Assembly (NCBI GenBank): GCA_913009475.1
Contig: CAJVYJ010000013.1
Span: 1 to 18,597, forward strand
DNA length: 18,597 nt
Direction: 5' to 3'
Origin: an uncultured Actinomycetes bacterium
GTDB taxonomy: Bacteria > Actinomycetota > Aquicultoria > CAJVYJ01
Shown here: piece after piece, positions 15,014 through 18,597 of the stretch
Numbering within the stretch: position 1 is the stretch's first letter
Layout: the number at the start of each line of letters is the position of its first letter
Notes under the pieces: model-generated
Database searches by the model: none
Told to the model about the DNA's origin: nothing
What the model saw: only the letters and a program-made list of their open reading frames with translations
Translations under genes and position numbers: made by a program

Positions 15014-15871
15014 TTATTTATTAGTGTTATGCACTACTCTTTGGGGAAATGGTATTTCAATGCCTGCTTTATCAAATGCTATTTTAATGCGTTTGCGCAA
15101 TTCCCCGGTGACATCCCACTGTTTTAACGGTTGTGTCCTACCTAAAATTTTAATGATTACGGCCGAATCGGCAAAATCCTCGACTCTTATAAAACGAGGC
15201 GCTTCCTCGATTGCGTCGCACCAATCCGGATCCTCAGCCATATCAACGCCGACATCATTTATCACCTTAATGACTTTTTCCAAATCAGTGTTATAAGCAA
15301 CGCCAATGTTTAAATTGACGCGCGCGTAATCTTTGGACATATTAGAGGCTTTTTTAATTTCACCATTGGCTATGTAATGAGCGGTTCCGTCCAAATCGCG
15401 CAGAACAGTGGCGCGTAAGCTGATATCTTCAACAACCCCGCTCGTCTCGTCAATTTTAATGACATCACCGACCCGGTACTGATTTTCCAAAATTATAAAT
15501 AAGCCGGAAATGAGATCGCGGATCAAATATTGGCTGCCAAAACCCACCGCCACTCCGACGATTCCTGCCGCCGTCAACAATGGGCCGATGGCTATGCCAA
15601 ATTCCGTTAAAATCATCATTGCCGCCGCCGACCAGATGGTTACTTTTAAAACGCCTCCGAATACACGGATTAAAGTATTTTCCCGCTTGGTCTCTGACTC
15701 AACGGAGAGATAGCGATCGGCAACGACTAAACTTCTGACAACTTTAGTGATAGCTGCTAATGATATATGGTTTACAATAATGGTGGCAACAAGAATTAGA
15801 ACGATCTTGATGCCGCGACTCCAGAGCCAAGCGTTGCCGATAAAAAATATTTTTTCGATATATGCCGGCAT
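15014..15871 (-). CDS. MscS-family mechanosensitive channel
   Basis: A 285-residue small-conductance mechanosensitive channel of the short YkuT/MscS type. It has about three membrane helices in the first 120 residues. The pore-lining helix and following beta domain contain GIVGVAVGFGSQYLIRDLIS and ENQYRVGDVIKI, the family signature. The C-terminal alpha/beta domain ends normally (GIEIPFPQRVVH). The channel opens on hypo-osmotic shock and releases solutes. AGGAAGAGG precedes ATG 15871. It lies 92 bases after the DUF2207 gene on the same strand and may be co-transcribed with it. The gene appears intact. Confidence 0.92.
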   Translation of the reverse strand: MPAYIEKIFFIGNAWLWSRGIKIVLILVATIIVNHISLAAITKVVRSLVVADRYLSVESETKRENTLIRVFGGVLKVTIWSAAAMMILTEFGIAIGPLLTAAGIVGVAVGFGSQYLIRDLISGLFIILENQYRVGDVIKIDETSGVVEDISLRATVLRDLDGTAHYIANGEIKKASNMSKDYARVNLNIGVAYNTDLEKVIKVINDVGVDMAEDPDWCDAIEEAPRFIRVEDFADSAVIIKILGRTQPLKQWDVTGELRKRIKIAFDKAGIEIPFPQRVVHNTNK

Positions 15872-15963
15872 TATCCTCTTCCTATTTTTATAATCTATTA
15901 TTAAGAATGATTAACGATTCAAAATTTTATCTATCTTGTAACAATAATCGGTGGCTGTCAATA

Positions 15964-16044
15964 TTATCCCGCGCCGCCGCCTCCTCCGCCACCTCCGCCG
16001 CCGCCTCCGCCGCTAAAACCGCCTCCCCCTCCGCTACCGGAGCT
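15964..16044 (-). repeat. Low-complexity glycine-codon tract
   Basis: GGN-codon repeats (CCGCC/CCTCC on the plus strand) encode the poly-glycine tail of the DUF2207 protein. Tract length is likely to vary and is prone to assembly error. Similar glycine tails are common at the end of DUF2207 proteins. Confidence 0.7.
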
Positions 16045-17775
16045 CATGCTTGAAGTTGCGGCGGCGGTCATGGATGACAGTGAACTATTCAACGTTTCCA
16101 AGCCGCTCAAGCCAGCCATACCCTGGCCGGTTGTAAACCAAGCCGGACCAAGATAGGAATTTTGAATATTTTTAGGTATTACTATTTTTAATTGGCGGAT
16201 TACTTCTTTGGCGACACCTAAGCTGGTCGCGTAGACCAGATAGTACTCCCATATAGTCATAGACTGGGGGATAGCCTCATTCAAGCGGGAAAAGTGAAGC
16301 AAGAAGCGCCTAAACGCTGCCCATTGTTTTAATTGCAGCGCTCCTTCCGGTGAACGTCTCTTGAATATACGGGAGAAGCCGGCTTGGGTTCCACCCAACA
16401 GGATTGCCAATATACCAGTGCCGATTCCCATACCAAACAGCACAAAACCGCTAATGCTTACAAGTATTCCAATGGCTATATTTACCGCCATGGCTTGAGT
16501 GCCGGTCTTCTCAATAAAGTTATAACTTTTCGCTTCCCTGGTTATTGATTTTTTCCAAGCGGTAATAAATTTTCGAAAATCATTGGGTTTCTTTTTAGCA
16601 TATTTTTTTAACTCCTCAATAGAGACTTTATTATCATCTCCGACTTTATTAAAGAAAAATTTAAGCAGCTTTTTTTCAAAAGCAAGCAACTTATCAGTAT
16701 CTTTATTTTCTCTGGTCAAAATATAATCATTAACAGTTTTCTTCCCAAAAAAACCTTGTTTGGTTAAGGATGATTCCTCGATTTTTAAATATCCCCGACG
16801 AGCCAGGTCCATCATAGTCGCGGTTAGATTATTCATATCCACTCGGCCGAAGCCCCAGAGATAGCCGGTGATTGCCGGTGGGTAATCCGCGGGCAGCTCC
16901 CGGAAATATTCGCCCTCAAAATCGACTTTATGTTCCTTGCCGTATAAAAACCAAAGAATAAAACCGACAATCAGTGCTATGACCGGCAACACCAGCCCAA
17001 TAATGTTACCGGCTTTAGCTATAATTCTTTTACGGTTGGCCGCATCGGCCCATTTTTGCTCTTCCGCGAGAATAACCGGTAAACGTCTCTGGTTTGATTG
17101 TGATCTGATATAGGGCACTAGTTTATTGGAAAAGGCAGCCCGGCCTTCCATAAAAGTGTTAGCCGGTAAATTATTGACTTCGTACTTAACTGTACCGCCA
17201 TTGACAATCGTAACCTTACCTTGAAACGGCCCATGTGCCCAAGCTTTAATTTGGCTCTTTTGCTCCCCGGGTGGTAGATGCAGTATGGCCACAACGCGAT
17301 CGGTTTTCTTAGACCAATCTGAGCCTATCAGCTTCCAATAAAACTCAGCTATATCAGCATAAGATTTGACGCCGTTAATAACTTTATAGCTGATAATAAA
17401 AGTGCGCTCTTCATTGTCGGCGTTAAAAAACCAGGTAGCGGAGACGGCGTCATTAGTTTTACTGATTTTGCTGCTGCCCGGCCGGCCGCTGCCGTCCGGC
17501 TCAAGCAATATGCCGCCTTCTTGAATATGAAAATCGACGATATCATCAGCGCCTCTAATCAATATTTTGTAGGTAGCCCAATGAAAACTACCTGTAAAAT
17601 CATAGGTCCGTGCTTCTTGATAGTTAAAAGAACCATCGGGGTTGACATGAACGTCTATTTTAACTGAAGAAAAGTGATAACTTTTGGCCAGAGCCGTGCC
17701 GCTGAAGACGACTACTAATATCAGAGATATGAAGATGATGCGAATGATATTCAAAAAGGTTCCGGATTTTTTCAC
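15964..17775 (-). CDS. DUF2207 membrane protein with glycine-rich tail
   Basis: A DUF2207 family protein of about 603 residues, with function unknown. Numbering here is from the ATG at 17787. The layout is a signal peptide (to about 35), an extracytoplasmic domain (36-255), a transmembrane helix (260-282), and a cytoplasmic region with the family block RELPADYPPAITGYLWGFG and LARRGYLKI. Two further helices follow (about 432-466), then a WAAFRRFLLHFS segment and a tail of nearly pure glycine (582-607). I prefer GTG 17775 as start, because GGAGG lies 5 bases ahead of it, whereas the ATG at 17787 overlaps that same site. The protein is in line with an MscS channel and another anchored ectodomain protein, suggesting a cell-envelope group. 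It has its own promoter. Confidence 0.88.
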   Translation of the reverse strand: MKKSGTFLNIIRIIFISLILVVVFSGTALAKSYHFSSVKIDVHVNPDGSFNYQEARTYDFTGSFHWATYKILIRGADDIVDFHIQEGGILLEPDGSGRPGSSKISKTNDAVSATWFFNADNEERTFIISYKVINGVKSYADIAEFYWKLIGSDWSKKTDRVVAILHLPPGEQKSQIKAWAHGPFQGKVTIVNGGTVKYEVNNLPANTFMEGRAAFSNKLVPYIRSQSNQRRLPVILAEEQKWADAANRKRIIAKAGNIIGLVLPVIALIVGFILWFLYGKEHKVDFEGEYFRELPADYPPAITGYLWGFGRVDMNNLTATMMDLARRGYLKIEESSLTKQGFFGKKTVNDYILTRENKDTDKLLAFEKKLLKFFFNKVGDDNKVSIEELKKYAKKKPNDFRKFITAWKKSITREAKSYNFIEKTGTQAMAVNIAIGILVSISGFVLFGMGIGTGILAILLGGTQAGFSRIFKRRSPEGALQLKQWAAFRRFLLHFSRLNEAIPQSMTIWEYYLVYATSLGVAKEVIRQLKIVIPKNIQNSYLGPAWFTTGQGMAGLSGLETLNSSLSSMTAAATSSMSSGSGGGGGFSGGGGGGGGGGGGGAG

Positions 17776-17809
17776 GCCAACCTCCATAGAAATTAGTATG
17801 ATTGTTTAA

Positions 17810-17847
17810 ACTATACTTATAACCAAAGGTTATGGCAATACCTTTGG
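17810..17847 (-). promoter_or_regulatory. Promoter of the DUF2207 gene with overlapping dyads
   Basis: On the minus strand TTGCCA (17833-17838), a 17-nt spacer and TATAGT (17810-17815) form a strong sigma-70-type promoter, five of six matches each. The spacer holds a perfect dyad, ATAACC-aaa-GGTTAT (17819-17833). A second dyad, CCAAAGGT/ACCTTTGG (17823-17830 and 17840-17847), spans the -35. The second could also be a weak terminator hairpin for the upstream GGDEF gene. Confidence 0.6.
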
Positions 17848-17889
17848 AGCGTAGAGGGGAGAGGGTAGCGGTGAGAAGCGCGACTGACT

Positions 17890-18470
17890 TTAAGAAGCAT
17901 TTTTATATGCTTGAACCTGATTTTTTCCTGCTTGTTTAGCTCGGTACAAAGCTTTATCGGCTTTAGACACCAGCTTGGCGGCCGCGGTGGCGTTTTGGGG
18001 GTAAGCGGCCACGCCGATACTGACGGTTATGTGGATTGATTTACCTTTGCCGATTGATATTGGTTGTGAGCTTATGAGGTCACGGATTCGCTCTCCGCCG
18101 GCTAAAGCTTCCTGCATATCTATCATCGGTAGAATAATGGTAAATTCCTCGCCGCCATAGCGGGCCGCCGTATCTGTCTGCCGGACCGCTTTTTTTATCA
18201 GTTTCGCTAATTTTTTTAAAATTTTATCTCCGGCGATATGGCCGTGAATGTCATTGATTTGCTTAAAATTATCAATATCAGCCATTAACAGGGATAGAGG
18301 TGAATTATAACGCCGCGCCCGGTTTAATTCTTTTTCCAGCCGGTGATAGAATTCCAAATGATTCACCAGGCCTGTTAATCCGTCATGAACGGCAAGATGT
18401 TTAAGTTTTTTCTCATACTGTTTGCGCATAGTAATGTCACGTATCACGGCGCTGAAATACGGAGTGTTTT
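17890..18470 (-). CDS. PAS-GGDEF diguanylate cyclase, 5' end lost at adapter junction
   Basis: The C-terminal part of a c-di-GMP synthase. The frame continues above the GTG at 18447 as NTPYFSAVIRDITMRKQ, the end of a PAS domain and its linker, and is cut at 18470 by adapter sequence, so the apparent start is not real. The GGDEF domain is complete: HDGLTGLVNH, ADIDNFKQINDIHGH, and the active-site loop YGGEEF (the active GGEEF variant). Five residues ahead of GGEEF lies RQTD, the inhibitory I-site, so product feedback is expected. A sensor domain upstream would set activity. The enzyme appears catalytically competent. Confidence 0.9.
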
Positions 18471-18597
18471 AGATCGGAAGAGCGTCGTGTAGGGAAAGAG
18501 TGTAGATCTCGGTGGTCGCCGTATCATTAAAAAAAAAAAAAAAAGACATATGAAACATTACGTCATTTGCATATATTCACATATAGTTGGTACTTTG
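18471..18597. other. Illumina TruSeq adapter, poly-A and unrelated tail (artefact)
   Basis: Bases 18471-18528 match the reverse complement of the Illumina TruSeq universal adapter (begins AGATCGGAAGAGCGTCGTG, ends GTATCATT). A run of 16 A's (18529-18544), typical of reading past the adapter, and 53 bases that continue no gene follow. None of this should be treated as genome sequence. Confidence 0.95.

Noticed and set aside
15956..15961. TTGACA on the minus strand before the MscS gene as a promoter
   Set aside because: No acceptable -10 at 16-18 nt; read-through from the DUF2207 gene is equally likely.
17349..17546. Minus-strand frame inside the DUF2207 gene
   Set aside because: Lies in another frame within a well-supported coding region.
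18545..18597. 53-base right tail as a genomic element
   Set aside because: Lies beyond a sequencing adapter and poly-A run; continuity with the genome is not supported.

Overview
This is one end-to-end metagenome-style bacterial contig, AT-rich by eye. It contains no rRNA, tRNA or CRISPR array that I can see. A lipoprotein rhodanese, a CsoR/CstR-type repressor, a SpoIIE-type phosphatase with a STAS partner and a DUF2207 protein together suggest a free-living bacterium, perhaps from an uncultured lineage with Gram-positive-like regulation. The sequence alone does not fix the phylum. The right end is not genomic. A full-length Illumina TruSeq adapter (18471-18528), 16 A's and 53 bases of unrelated sequence cut off a PAS-GGDEF gene, so some small defects in the window may be sequencing or assembly errors.

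Left third (1-6065), accessory/defence-like. A large unrecognised protein with two C-terminal zinc-finger-like cysteine clusters (minus strand) is divergent from a small, frameshifted XRE-type HTH regulator. Next comes a two-gene RloA/RloB (AbiL-type) abortive-infection module with a good promoter. A decayed DUF262 (GmrSD-type) remnant converges on it. Then a minus-strand pair, DUF6978 (frameshifted) followed by DUF1828/DUF1829, is joined by an ATGA overlap. Several genes here are broken by what looks like loss of a single base.

Sulfur/persulfide operon (6427-8083, plus strand). A 16-bp-arm AT-rich palindrome precedes a TTGACA promoter whose 17-nt spacer holds a perfect CsoR/CstR-type operator (ATACCC-TTGG-GGGTAT). 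It drives DUF302, a lipoprotein rhodanese, an FmdB-type zinc ribbon, a CsoR-family repressor and a ferredoxin. The repressor carries Cys-Asn-Cys, the pattern of the persulfide sensor CstR, rather than the Cys-His-Cys of copper-sensing CsoR. That fits an autoregulated persulfide response using the rhodanese.

Right half (8162-18470), entirely minus strand. In transcription order: a truncated PAS-GGDEF diguanylate cyclase, a DUF2207 membrane protein with its own strong promoter, an MscS channel, a truncated copy and then a full copy of an unrecognised membrane-anchored ectodomain protein, an MFS transporter, a GAF-GAF-PP2C phosphatase coupled to a STAS protein, and a seven- to eight-helix membrane protein with a histidine-kinase-like C-terminus. 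That last protein has Tyr where the phosphoacceptor His should be and a degraded G1 box, but keeps its N, F and G2 boxes. Beside a PP2C/STAS pair, it could be a membrane-bound switch kinase of a partner-switching system (inference). This and the CstR-like operon are the most interesting items. I saw no convincing intrinsic terminators.
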